From Amycolatopsis acidiphila (GTDB lineage Bacteria > Actinomycetota > Actinomycetes > Mycobacteriales > Pseudonocardiaceae), in contig NZ_CP090063.1 in the NCBI RefSeq assembly GCF_021391495.1, positions 2,728,001 through 2,792,000 of the forward strand: a stretch of 64,000 bases of DNA, written 5' to 3'. Below the pieces are notes generated by a model. The model made no database searches and had not been told where the DNA came from. It saw only the letters and a program-made list of their open reading frames with translations. The first letter of the stretch is position 1, and the number at the start of each line of letters is the position of its first letter. Below are positions 9,033 to 16,718 of this stretch, piece after piece. A program made the position numbers and the translations under genes.

Positions 9033-10523
9033 TCAGCGACCCCAGGAGACGGAGCCGCCGGGTTCATCGACCGTTCGTGGCAGATCCCACGGGTTGTCCT
9101 CGCGAAGCTGCGGGGGCAGCAGGTCCTCCGGCGCGTTCTGGAACACCACCGGCCGCAGGAAGCGGTCGATCGCGCGGGCGCCGACGGAGGTGTGCAGCGG
9201 GGACGTCGTGGCCGGGAACGGGCCGCCGTGGTGCATCGCCGGCGTCACCGCGACCCCGGTCGGCCAGCCGTTGAACAGCAGCCGGCCGACGCGCGCCGCC
9301 AGCGCGTCCACCACCGGCAGCAGGTCCGGGTGCTCGCCGGGTCCGGTGTGGACGGTCGCGGTCAGGCTGCCGGGAAAGCCGGTCACGACCCCGGGCAGCT
9401 GTGCCGGCTCGTCGTACTCCACGATGACCGAAAGCGGGCCGAAGGCCTCGTCCAGCAACTGCTCCCGCTGCGCGAGCAGGGTGGGCACGTCGGTCGAGAC
9501 CAGTGTCGGCGTGACGTCGAGCCCTTCGCCCACCTGCCCTTCCGCCAGCACCCGGATCCCGTCGGCCTTCAGGATGTCCGCCCGCCTGGCCGCGTAGCCC
9601 GCGTGTACCGCGCCGGTCAGCATGCGGGTGGGCGGCAGGGCGGAAACCGCTTTCACGAGCACGTCTTCGAGGCCGTGTCCGGAGGGCAGGAAGAGCAGAC
9701 CGGGACTGGTGCAGAACTGTCCGGCGCCGAGGGTGAAGGAGTCCACGTACTCCCGGGCGATTCGCTCGCCCCGCTCGGCGAGCGCCGCCGGGGTCACGAA
9801 AACCGGGTTGACGCTGCCGAGTTCGCCGTAGAACGGGATGGGCACGGGCCGTTCCGCGGCGATCCGGGCGAGAGCCAGCCCGGCGGGGATCGATCCGGTG
9901 AACGAGGCGGCGGTGATCACGGGATCGCGCAGGGCCGCCACCCCGGTCTCCTTGCCGTACACGACGCCGAACACGCCTTCGGGCGCACCCGCGGAGCGGA
10001 GCGCCTCGGTGACGATCTCCCCGACCCGTGCCGAGAGCCGCGGGTGACCGGGATGCGCTTTCACGATGACCGGGCAGCCCGCTGCGAGCGCTGCCGCCGT
10101 GTCGCCGCCGGCCACGCTGAAGGCGAACGGGAAGTTGCTCGCGGCGAACACCAGGACCGGGCCGAGTGCGAACCGGGCCCGGCGCAGTTCGGGCCGCGCG
10201 CCCAGTGCGAACCCCTCGTCCGCCCGGTCGATCACCACGTCGGCGTAGCCGCCGTTACGCAGGACCTCGACGAACATGCGCAGCTGCACCGCCGTCCGGG
10301 TCAGTTCGCCGCGTAGCCTGCCCTCCGGCAGACCGGATTCCGCCTGTGCGAGCGGTACGAGGTCGGCTGTGGAGGCTTCGAGCGCGCCGGCCACCGCGGC
10401 GAGCATGCGGCCGCGCTCGGCCGGTGGCAGTGCGGCGAACGGTACCGCCGCGGTGGCCGCCTTCGTCAGCACGGCCCGCAGTTCTTCCGCAGTGGTATCG
10501 GGAACGTCTTCGGTGAAAGACAA
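9033..10523 (-). CDS. aldehyde dehydrogenase, 2-oxoglutarate semialdehyde type
   Basis: A 496-residue NADP-type aldehyde dehydrogenase resembling alpha-ketoglutarate semialdehyde dehydrogenases. The segments FAASNFPFAFSVAGGDTAAALAAG and VKAHPGHP are typical of this clade, in place of the WNFP and KPAE of common aldehyde dehydrogenases. Catalytic Cys271 (GAGQFCTSPG) and Glu234 (YGELGSVNP) are present. The expected reaction gives 2-oxoglutarate, the end step of oxidative sugar-acid or hydroxyproline routes. The TTG start at 10523 has GGAAAGG 7 bases upstream. It is divergent from the GntR gene across operator B. No sugar-acid dehydratase is seen here. Confidence 0.92.
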   Translation of the reverse strand: MSFTEDVPDTTAEELRAVLTKAATAAVPFAALPPAERGRMLAAVAGALEASTADLVPLAQAESGLPEGRLRGELTRTAVQLRMFVEVLRNGGYADVVIDRADEGFALGARPELRRARFALGPVLVFAASNFPFAFSVAGGDTAAALAAGCPVIVKAHPGHPRLSARVGEIVTEALRSAGAPEGVFGVVYGKETGVAALRDPVITAASFTGSIPAGLALARIAAERPVPIPFYGELGSVNPVFVTPAALAERGERIAREYVDSFTLGAGQFCTSPGLLFLPSGHGLEDVLVKAVSALPPTRMLTGAVHAGYAARRADILKADGIRVLAEGQVGEGLDVTPTLVSTDVPTLLAQREQLLDEAFGPLSVIVEYDEPAQLPGVVTGFPGSLTATVHTGPGEHPDLLPVVDALAARVGRLLFNGWPTGVAVTPAMHHGGPFPATTSPLHTSVGARAIDRFLRPVVFQNAPEDLLPPQLREDNPWDLPRTVDEPGGSVSWGR

Positions 10524-10540
10524 GGAAGGACCTTTCCATT

Positions 10541-10560
10541 TGGTATACTGATATACCCAA
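10541..10560. promoter_or_regulatory. putative GntR operator, site B
   Basis: The 57-base gap between the aldehyde dehydrogenase gene and the GntR gene contains an imperfect palindrome, GGTATACTGATATACC at 10542-10557. It holds the same 9-mer (TGATATACC on the plus strand) as sites A and C. Its position suggests autoregulation of the GntR gene together with control of the dehydrogenase. Confidence 0.65.
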
Positions 10561-10580
10561 CAACGAATTGGAGACGCAGG

Positions 10581-11252
10581 ATGGCGAACGAGGTCCCCGC
10601 GCTGGCCTCACTGCCGGGTCTGAGTTCTCGGGCGAGTCTCATCGCCGACGCGATCCGGGACTCGATCCTGAAGGGGATCTTCCCGCCCGGCACGGAACTC
10701 GTAGAACGCCAGCTCGCCGAGATGTTCGGCATTTCGAAGACCCCGGTGCGCGAGGCGCTGATCAGCCTCGCCCGCAGCGGTCTCATCACGATGTCGCCGA
10801 ACCGCGGCTCGACGGTGCGGGTGCTCGACGAGGCCGCGGTCCGCTCGATCTACGAAATGCGGCTGCTGCTCGAGCCGCACGCCGTCCGGCGCGCCACGGA
10901 GGACTTCCCGTCTCGCGTGCTGAAGCAGGCTCGGCAAACGCTCGAGGACGCGCGGGACGCCATCGACCGCGCGGACTACGGCGAGCTGAGCCTGGTCAAT
11001 CGCCGCTTTCACCGGCTGCTGTACTCGGCGTGCGGGAACCCGCTGATCGTCGTCGCGCTCGACGAGGTGCAGGACCAGCTCGCCCTGTTGGCCGTCTCGA
11101 TGCTGTGGCGCGACGAGTCGCCGAGCTGGGAGCAGGAGTACCAGGAGCACCGACGGCTCTGCGACGCGGTCGGCGCGGGGGACGCCGAGCGCGCCGCCGA
11201 GCTGATGACGGCGCACATCGAGGCTTCGTTGGAGAAGACCCGGGTCAGCTGA
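10581..11252 (+). CDS. GntR family regulator, FCD (FadR) subfamily
   Basis: A 223-residue DNA-binding protein. Residues about 12-80 form a winged helix, with the GntR signature PPGTELVERQLAEMFGISKT followed by PVREALISL. The rest is an all-helical FCD ligand domain with metal-type His residues (for example in NRRFHRLLYSACGN). FCD regulators usually repress genes for organic or sugar acids and are released by a pathway intermediate. Three similar elements in this neighbourhood (sites A, B, C) mark its probable regulon. Its end overlaps the end of the convergent aldolase gene by 8 bases. Confidence 0.94.
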   Translation: MANEVPALASLPGLSSRASLIADAIRDSILKGIFPPGTELVERQLAEMFGISKTPVREALISLARSGLITMSPNRGSTVRVLDEAAVRSIYEMRLLLEPHAVRRATEDFPSRVLKQARQTLEDARDAIDRADYGELSLVNRRFHRLLYSACGNPLIVVALDEVQDQLALLAVSMLWRDESPSWEQEYQEHRRLCDAVGAGDAERAAELMTAHIEASLEKTRVS

Positions 11253-11958
11253 GGGTTGCGCGGTAGCGGGCGAGCGTCTGCTCGTCCGGCGGGTAGGTGC
11301 CGCGCAGCGGTGCGCCGCCCTCGATCTCGCCGAGGACGAACTCCTCCAGCTTCTCCTGATCGACCGCGGCCTGCGCGATCACCGCCGCGAGTTCACGCGG
11401 TACGCACACGACGCCCTCGTCGTCGCCGACGATGATGTCGCCCGGGTACACCGGTACGCCGGCGCAGCCGATCGGCACCTGCATGTCGACCGCGTGATGA
11501 CGGGCCAGGTTGGGCGAAGCGGAGGCTCCCGCCGCGAACGACGGGAAGTCGGTGCGGCTGATCGCGGGGGAGTCGCGCAGCGAGCCATCGGTGACCAGCC
11601 CGGCGAGGCCGCGGCGCATCATGCGGGTCACCAGGATGTGGCCGGCGGACGCGGCGTGCGAGTCGCTGCGGCAGTCCATCACGAGCACCTGGCCCGGCGG
11701 CACGGACTCGACTGCGAGTCGCTGCGGGTGGTCGTAGTCCTTGAAGACCGCGAGAGTGTCGAGATCCTCGCGCGCGGGGATGTTCCGCAGCGTGAACGCC
11801 TCGCCGACGAACTTCGTGCGGTTCGGGTTCACCGGTGACAGACCCACCATGAACGCGTTGCGCAGCCCGCGGGCGAACAGCTGGGTGGTCAGGGTGGCGG
11901 TGCTCGCCTGGCCGAGTAGTTCGAGCACATGCGGATCGAGCGGCTTCATTTCCGGCAT
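11245..11958 (-). CDS. RraA-like 4-hydroxy-4-methyl-2-oxoglutarate-type aldolase
   Basis: A 237-residue protein of the RraA/HMG-CHA aldolase family. The signature GLAGLVTDGSLRDSPAI near 132-148 contains the Arg and Asp of the metal and pyruvate site, and PVYPGDIIVGDDEGVV is the typical C-terminal segment. Enzymes of this family split 4-hydroxy-2-oxo diacids to pyruvate using a divalent metal, or decarboxylate oxaloacetate. The ATG at 11958 follows a strong AGGAGGAG; the earlier in-frame ATG at 11979 sits inside operator C and has no ribosome site. Pathway role: release of pyruvate or another C-C cleavage, by inference. Confidence 0.88.
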   Translation of the reverse strand: MPEMKPLDPHVLELLGQASTATLTTQLFARGLRNAFMVGLSPVNPNRTKFVGEAFTLRNIPAREDLDTLAVFKDYDHPQRLAVESVPPGQVLVMDCRSDSHAASAGHILVTRMMRRGLAGLVTDGSLRDSPAISRTDFPSFAAGASASPNLARHHAVDMQVPIGCAGVPVYPGDIIVGDDEGVVCVPRELAAVIAQAAVDQEKLEEFVLGEIEGGAPLRGTYPPDEQTLARYRATLS

Positions 11959-11967
11959 TTCTCCTCC

Positions 11968-11994
11968 TTGGTATATCAAGATATCAAGATATCA
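11968..11994. promoter_or_regulatory. putative GntR operator, site C
   Basis: Just upstream of the aldolase ribosome site lie GGTATATCA (11970-11978) and two further AGATATCA copies, so half-sites recur about every 8-9 bases as at site A. The longer match CTTGGTATATCA-x-GATATCAAG is shared with site A read on the minus strand. It probably puts the aldolase under the same GntR control. Confidence 0.6.
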
Positions 11995-12377
11995 GATCCA
12001 GGACGCTGGACAGCCGCTGCGGGATCAGCGGGAGCGACGTCCGCCCGTCGGGGTGGAGGCTCTTGCGTGCTTCGAGCGTTCCGCGGTCCTCGGCCGGTTC
12101 ATCGGTACCAGTACGGCGCGGGTCATCAGGGGCCATGCGCGCGGACGCGAGGATTTCGGTCCTCGCCTGAGGCTCAGGCAGTCAGGGCGACGCCGGCTTT
12201 CGGCGCAAGCGGGTCTCCCGGTTCGTCGCGGCCAGGTCCGCGGACACCCCGGTGAACCGGGCGCCACGGTCGCCCGAGTGGCTGCATTGCACACGTCACG
12301 GACCAAATGTGACAGCTGTTAGTTTGGGCAGGTAAGCTGCTCAGGACACGGGCGACGTAACCGTGAAGGTGGTGGCA
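11995..12377. other. intergenic, no convincing gene
   Basis: About 380 bases between the aldolase promoter and the COG4280-type gene. Open frames exist on both strands, but none has a ribosome site or a recognisable domain, and the deduced proteins are low-complexity Arg/Pro/Ala sequences typical of shadow frames. The last 60 bases are less GC-rich (CAAATGTGACAGCTGTTAG) and probably hold the promoter of the downstream gene. Confidence 0.6.
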
Positions 12378-13139
12378 ATGAGCAGTGGCGCGCTGTTCCT
12401 CGCAGTATTTCTGGCCTGTGCGGTCGAGGCGGTCGAGGCGCTGACGATCGTGCTGGCAGCCGGCACGGCGCGCGACTGGCGCTCGGCGGCCACCGGTGTC
12501 GTCGCGGCGCTGGCCGGGCTCGTGGTGATCGTCGCGGCGCTCGGCCCGGCCCTGACGGTCCTGCCGCTGGGCGGCCTGCGGCTGGTCGTCGGCGGCCTGC
12601 TGCTGGTGTTCGGTCTGCAATGGCTGCGCAAGGCGGTGCTGCGGGCGGGCGGCCTGAAGGCCCTGCACGACGAGGCAGCGACGTACGAAAAGGAACTGGC
12701 CGCGGCAAAAGCGGTGGCCGGCCAGCGCAAGCGGGGTGTCCGCGACTGGTACGCGTTCACCCTCTCGTTCAAGGGAGTCTTCCTGGAAGGGCTGGAGGTC
12801 GCGTTCATCGCCCTCACGTTCGGCAGCAACCAGAACAACGTGCCACTGGCCGCCCTCGCAGCCCTGTCGGCCGTCGCGGTCATCGTGGTGACCGGTGTCG
12901 CGGTCCGTGCGCCGCTGGCCAAGGTCCCGGAGAACTCGATGAAATTCGTGGTCGGCGTGATGCTGACGGCCTTCGGTGTCTACTGGGGGAGCGAAGGTGC
13001 CGGTGCGGTGTGGCCGGGCTCGGACGCGGCCCTGCTCGTCCTGGTGCCCGCCATCGCGCTGTTCGCGCTCGGCCTGGTCGCGGCGCTCAAGCGCACCACC
13101 GCCGCACGGACGATCACGGTCGGAACGGAGAACGGCTGA
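12378..13139 (+). CDS. COG4280-type membrane protein with two ExxE repeats
   Basis: A 253-residue multi-helix membrane protein. It contains two related segments, AVEAVEALTIVLAAG near 11-25 and FLEGLEVAFIALTFG near 135-149. Each has an E-x-x-E pattern in a helix, like the paired REGLE motifs of Ftr1/LysE-type carriers, which suggests an internal duplication and possibly metal or ion transport. The function is unproven. ATG at 12378 is chosen because AAGGTGG lies 5 bases upstream; a GTG 15 bases earlier is in frame but has no such site. It overlaps the next small gene by one base. Confidence 0.75.
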   Translation: MSSGALFLAVFLACAVEAVEALTIVLAAGTARDWRSAATGVVAALAGLVVIVAALGPALTVLPLGGLRLVVGGLLLVFGLQWLRKAVLRAGGLKALHDEAATYEKELAAAKAVAGQRKRGVRDWYAFTLSFKGVFLEGLEVAFIALTFGSNQNNVPLAALAALSAVAVIVVTGVAVRAPLAKVPENSMKFVVGVMLTAFGVYWGSEGAGAVWPGSDAALLVLVPAIALFALGLVAALKRTTAARTITVGTENG

Positions 13140-13348
13140 TGCGCCGGTTTCGCCGATTCGTGGCGTTCTGGTACGACTTCATCGTCGGCGACGACTGGCG
13201 CGCGGCGCTCGCGGTGATCGCGGCACTGGCGGTCACGTACTTCGTGCATCGCGCCGGGGCACCGGCGTGGTGGATCGTTCCCGCGGCGGTGGCCCTCGTG
13301 CTCCCGGTGACCGTGTGGCGGGTCGCCCGCGCACGCAGGCAGTCCTGA
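13139..13348 (+). CDS. small two-helix membrane protein
   Basis: A 69-residue protein with an Arg-rich start (MRRFRRF), two hydrophobic helices at about 20-40 and 44-62, and a positively charged tail (RVARARRQS). Its ATG overlaps the stop of the COG4280-type gene, so the two proteins are made together and may form one complex. I do not recognise a named family. Confidence 0.7.
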   Translation: MRRFRRFVAFWYDFIVGDDWRAALAVIAALAVTYFVHRAGAPAWWIVPAAVALVLPVTVWRVARARRQS

Positions 13349-13361
13349 GCAACGGGGCGAG

Positions 13362-13925
13362 TCAACGACTCTCGGCCTCCTCGGCGTAGACCCGGCCGGC
13401 GTACTTTTCGAGCTCTACTTCGCATGTCTTCAAGGCGTCCTCGGCCGCACTCCGGCCGGGGGCGCCGAAGACGTCACGGCGGGCGACCTTGGCGAACCAG
13501 TTGCGCAGCTTCGTCAGGTCTTCCTCGTTCTCCTCGAGCTCCGCGTAGGTGAAGTGGTTCGCGCGGTACTCCTTCTCCAACTGGCCATGGAAGTCCTGAC
13601 ACTTGTCGACGATCTCGTCGTACTCGTCGTCGCGGGCAGCCTGGAACGCGGCAATCACTTCCGGCTCACCGGCCAGGACGTCGCACGAGAGCAGCACCGC
13701 GGTGCCCGACATGTCGAGGATCTCGTGTCGCAACTTGCGCAGGGCGCGCTCGGTCTGCGCAGTCGCGGGAAGCGCCGCGGCCGAGTTCTGCAGGTAGATG
13801 GCGCCCAAGCCCTTCAAGCGGCGCCACACCGCTGCCCGTAGCCGCGTCGGCTCGGAGGGCACGCGGTAGATCAGCACGAGCCAGCCGGCCGCGGTCTCCT
13901 CGCCCGGGACCGATTTCTCCGCCAC
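13362..13925 (-). CDS. ChrB-like (chromate resistance) domain protein
   Basis: A 187-residue soluble protein. The N-terminal stretch WLVLIYRVPSEPTRLR followed by AVWRRLKGLGAIYLQNS is the hallmark of the ChrB amino-terminal domain, found in chromate-operon regulators. The C-terminal part is rich in Glu/Lys helices (FTYAELEENEEDLTKL). There is no chromate transporter beside it, so a role in chromate response is only a family guess; many actinobacteria carry stand-alone ChrB-like proteins of unknown role. GTG start at 13925. It is convergent with the small membrane protein gene, 13 bases apart. Confidence 0.7.
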   Translation of the reverse strand: MAEKSVPGEETAAGWLVLIYRVPSEPTRLRAAVWRRLKGLGAIYLQNSAAALPATAQTERALRKLRHEILDMSGTAVLLSCDVLAGEPEVIAAFQAARDDEYDEIVDKCQDFHGQLEKEYRANHFTYAELEENEEDLTKLRNWFAKVARRDVFGAPGRSAAEDALKTCEVELEKYAGRVYAEEAESR

Positions 13926-13960
13926 ACCGTGAGCCTAACGGACCGCGCGCCGGCAACTTC

Positions 13961-14200
13961 TTGCCGCCGCTTGACCGAACCGGGGGTTTTCGCTTCCTGC
14001 GCTCGGGATCGAGACGAGACGAGGACGCCGCCGGCGAGGGGCAGCTGTCGCTGTCCGAGGTCGAGGAGCGGCTCGAGCAGGTCTACGCCGCGCGCTATCG
14101 CCACGAGCTCGACGCGCTCACCACGGACTTGCCATCCGCGCCCGAACCGCGCACCGGCTGGGCGGCCATTGTCGCGATGGCGTGGCGCCATCGCTGCCGT
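13961..14200 (+). pseudogene. DUF1707-type (SHOCT-like) domain remnant
   Basis: In this frame the segment GQLSLSEVEERLEQVYAARY, continued by RHELDALTTDLP, matches the core of the actinobacterial DUF1707 domain. The preceding part (RSGSRRDEDAAGE) is shorter than the normal N-terminal stretch. No good start codon with a ribosome site is present (only TTG at 13961), and the frame then runs on into the antisense of the phosphatase gene. I read it as a decayed or truncated gene; a short functional protein cannot be excluded. Confidence 0.5.
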
Positions 14201-14205
14201 CGGCG

Positions 14206-14862
14206 CTACCTCGGGGTGGAGTCAGGACGCCTGGTGACGGGAAGGGCGATCGAGGCGACGGCCAGCCAGGCGGCGGCGAACGCCCAGCCACCCAGCACGT
14301 CTGTCGGCCAGTGCACGCCGAGGTAGACGCGGGTCGCTCCGATCACGGCGGCATATCCGGCCGCGCTCGCCCAGATCACCCGGCGGGCGGCGAGACGGCG
14401 GGCGAGCAGCCACGCGATGAGACCCGCGGCGAGCGCCGCGTCGGTCGAATGTCCTGAGGGGAATGACAGTCCGGATGCCGAAACCGCCCAATCGTGGCGG
14501 GGCGGCCTGGGGCGCGCGATGAACGCGGCCAGTGCCGAACGGCAGAGCACCCCGGCCGCCATCACCGCGACCACCGCGGCGGCCTGAACGACCCGCCCTC
14601 GCACGTCCGCCGTTGCCGTGGCGAACGCCACGAGCGCGACCGCCGGAATCGTCACCCAGGAGGTACCCAGGCTCGTCAGCACGGCCGCGACGGCGACGAC
14701 GCCGCTCTGTCGATGTGCCACGACCCACGCGTGCACGCCGAGATCCACGCCACGGCCCCACGGGAGGAGGTTCGTCGCCGTCGCGAGCAGGGCGAGGAAG
14801 ACCACCACTGCCACCAGTGCGCCCAGGGCGGGCCGGCGGGATCCAGGGCTGTTGGTTGGCAA
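14206..14862 (-). CDS. PAP2 family phosphatase (lipid phosphatase-like)
   Basis: A 218-residue membrane protein with about six helices. Two of the three PAP2 motifs are clear: PSGHS near residue 135 and TRVYLGVHWPTDVLGG near 179-194. The first motif is partial (ARPRPPRHDW): its Arg-Pro is present but the usual Lys seven residues before is not evident. The family removes phosphate from undecaprenyl pyrophosphate or phosphatidic acid at the outer face of the membrane. A TTG start at 14862 is used, preceded by GAGGGG. Confidence 0.85.
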   Translation of the reverse strand: MPTNSPGSRRPALGALVAVVVFLALLATATNLLPWGRGVDLGVHAWVVAHRQSGVVAVAAVLTSLGTSWVTIPAVALVAFATATADVRGRVVQAAAVVAVMAAGVLCRSALAAFIARPRPPRHDWAVSASGLSFPSGHSTDAALAAGLIAWLLARRLAARRVIWASAAGYAAVIGATRVYLGVHWPTDVLGGWAFAAAWLAVASIALPVTRRPDSTPR

Positions 14863-14917
14863 TCCGTTGACCCCTCGTGCTGAACACTGAACGGGCGGAC
14901 CCGCGAAAGAGCAGTAT

Positions 14918-14950
14918 CTACGCTGCTGTAGAAATACTACATGACTGTAG
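14918..14950. promoter_or_regulatory. two BlaI-type operators at the glycosyltransferase start
   Basis: Two 14-base sites with the pattern CTAC-N5-TGTAG lie at 14918-14931 and 14937-14950, with centres 19 bases apart. An identical pattern lies upstream of the blaI-like gene at 18033-18046. BlaI/MecI repressors are known to bind TACA/TGTA dyads. The second site covers the ATG at 14941, so the repressor would sit on the transcription or translation start. Confidence 0.75.
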
Positions 14951-16014
14951 AAGATCGGGCTGTGATCGTGTCAGCGCGGATCGGCGCGGGGCACGACGGC
15001 GCGGCCGCGGAGCTGGCGCGCCGGCTGCGGGAGCGCGGTTTCGACATCGCCTGCCACGACTTCCTCGACCTACTGCCCGGCCGCCTCGGCCAGCGGCTCT
15101 GCGATGCCTACCACCGCGAGCTCGAGCTCGTCCCGCGCAGCTGGGACCTGCTGCTCGCGGCAGCCGGGTCCGCTCCGCTGGCCCGGCTCGCGGGACGGCT
15201 GGCCGGCCTCGCCGCGCCGCGCCTGCGTGCCGTGCTCGCCGCGCCGCCCGCCTTGGTCGTCTCGACCTACCCGTTGGCCAGCCAGGTGCTCGGTGCGCTC
15301 CGGCGCAGGGGCGAGCTGGCGGCGCCGGTCGGGGTGTACCTGACCGATCCGTCGGTGCACCGGCTGGCCGTCAGCGCGCACGCGCACCTGCACATCGCGC
15401 CCAACCGGCACGCGGCCGCCGCGGCCCTGCGGCTCGGCGCGCCGGTGGCCGTGGCGGCGAAACCTGTTGTGGCGCCCGGGTTCCGGCCGCCCGTGCCGGG
15501 CGAGCGGAACCGCGCGCGAGACCGGTTCGGCCTCGCCAGGGGCGAGCGGCTCGCTCTGGTCGTGTCCGGTTCCTGGGGAGTGGGCGAGGTCGAGGACATC
15601 ACCGAGGACGTCGCGGCGACCGGCGCGGCGCATCCGGTCGTGGTGTGCGGGCGCAACGACGCCTTGCGCGAGCGGCTGCGCCGCGCCGGCGTGTCCCGGG
15701 TGTTCGGCTGGGTCGAGGACATGCCGGCGCTGATGCGGGCGTGTGACGTGGTGGTGCAGAACGCCGGCGGGCTGACCACGCTCGAGGCACTCGCGAGCGG
15801 GCTGCCGGTGCTGACCTACCGCAGCCTGCCCGGGCACGGTCGGACGAACGCCCGCGTGCTCGACGAGATCGGGCTGGTGCCGACCGTGTCGCGCGCCGAC
15901 CTCGGACACGCCCTGCACACGGCGCGCACGGCGGGCCTGCCCAGGGGCGCCGACCCGGCCGACCTGCTCGCTGTCCTGGCACGCCCGGCCGCTGTCCCGG
16001 CGCGGGCCGCATGA
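14941..16014 (+). CDS. glycosyltransferase, MGDG synthase/MurG-like (GT28)
   Basis: A 357-residue GT-B-fold enzyme. The N terminus has VSARIGAGHDGAAAELARRL, the MGDG-synthase-type start with GAGH. The C-terminal half has VFGWVEDMPALMRACDVVVQNAGGLTTLEALASGLPVL, the nucleotide-sugar-binding pattern. It probably glycosylates a lipid at the inner membrane face. The ATG at 14941 has no ribosome site and lies within an operator, so a leaderless mRNA is plausible; a GTG at 14962 is the main alternative. It is coupled to a deacetylase gene by an ATGA overlap and probably repressed by the BlaI protein. Confidence 0.85.
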   Translation: MTVEDRAVIVSARIGAGHDGAAAELARRLRERGFDIACHDFLDLLPGRLGQRLCDAYHRELELVPRSWDLLLAAAGSAPLARLAGRLAGLAAPRLRAVLAAPPALVVSTYPLASQVLGALRRRGELAAPVGVYLTDPSVHRLAVSAHAHLHIAPNRHAAAAALRLGAPVAVAAKPVVAPGFRPPVPGERNRARDRFGLARGERLALVVSGSWGVGEVEDITEDVAATGAAHPVVVCGRNDALRERLRRAGVSRVFGWVEDMPALMRACDVVVQNAGGLTTLEALASGLPVLTYRSLPGHGRTNARVLDEIGLVPTVSRADLGHALHTARTAGLPRGADPADLLAVLARPAAVPARAA

Positions 16015-16718
16015 AGACGGCCTCGCTGGTGCTCGCCGCCGGGGTGGCCCACGCCGGCCCGGCGGCCGCGTTCCTGCCACCGCTGCGCAACCGCTTCCTG
16101 CCCAGGCTCGCCGGCGTGGGCGATCCTGGTCATGTCGCGCTCACCTTCGACGACGGGCCGAACCCGTTGTCGACGCCGCATTTCCTGCGGCTGCTGGAGG
16201 CGCGGCGAACACGCGCGACGTTCTTCGTCCTCGGCAGCCAGGTCGCGCGCGCACCAGGAGTGGCGCGGGACATCGTCGACGCCGGGCACGAACTCGCGGT
16301 GCACGGCTGGGAACACCGCTGTCTCCTGCGCTACGGCCCCCGCCGGGTCCACGACGATCTCGCCCGGGCCTGCGAAGTGATCGAGCAGGCGTCAGGACGG
16401 CGTCCACACTGGTTTCGAGCGCCCTACGGCGTGTTCAGTGGCGGCGCGCTGCTGGCCGCCCGCCGGCTGCGGCTGAAGCCGGTTCTCTGGACCTGCTGGG
16501 GCTTCGACTGGACCGAGCGCGCCACCGGGTCCTCAGTGCTGCGCACGGTATTGAAGGACCTCGACGGCGGGGGCACCGTGCTGCTGCACGACTCCGACCA
16601 CGCGGCGAGCGTCGGGGCGTGGCGCGCCACCCTCGCCGCCCTCGGCCCGTTGCTCGACGAGTGCGCGCATCGCGGCCTGCGCGTCGGCCCGCTCGCCGAT
16701 CACGCCATCGACCGGTGA
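16011..16718 (+). CDS. polysaccharide deacetylase (NodB domain)
   Basis: A 235-residue NodB-fold hydrolase. The metal and catalytic motifs are visible: TFDDGPN at 45-51 and HGWEH at 98-102, plus RAPYGVF and LLHDSD further on. The first 20 residues are hydrophobic and may be a signal or anchor. Such enzymes remove acetyl groups from N-acetylated sugars. Pairing with a lipid glycosyltransferase suggests modification of a glycolipid or wall glycan. Its last 19 bases overlap the convergent M56 gene. Confidence 0.9.
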   Translation: MKTASLVLAAGVAHAGPAAAFLPPLRNRFLPRLAGVGDPGHVALTFDDGPNPLSTPHFLRLLEARRTRATFFVLGSQVARAPGVARDIVDAGHELAVHGWEHRCLLRYGPRRVHDDLARACEVIEQASGRRPHWFRAPYGVFSGGALLAARRLRLKPVLWTCWGFDWTERATGSSVLRTVLKDLDGGGTVLLHDSDHAASVGAWRATLAALGPLLDECAHRGLRVGPLADHAIDR

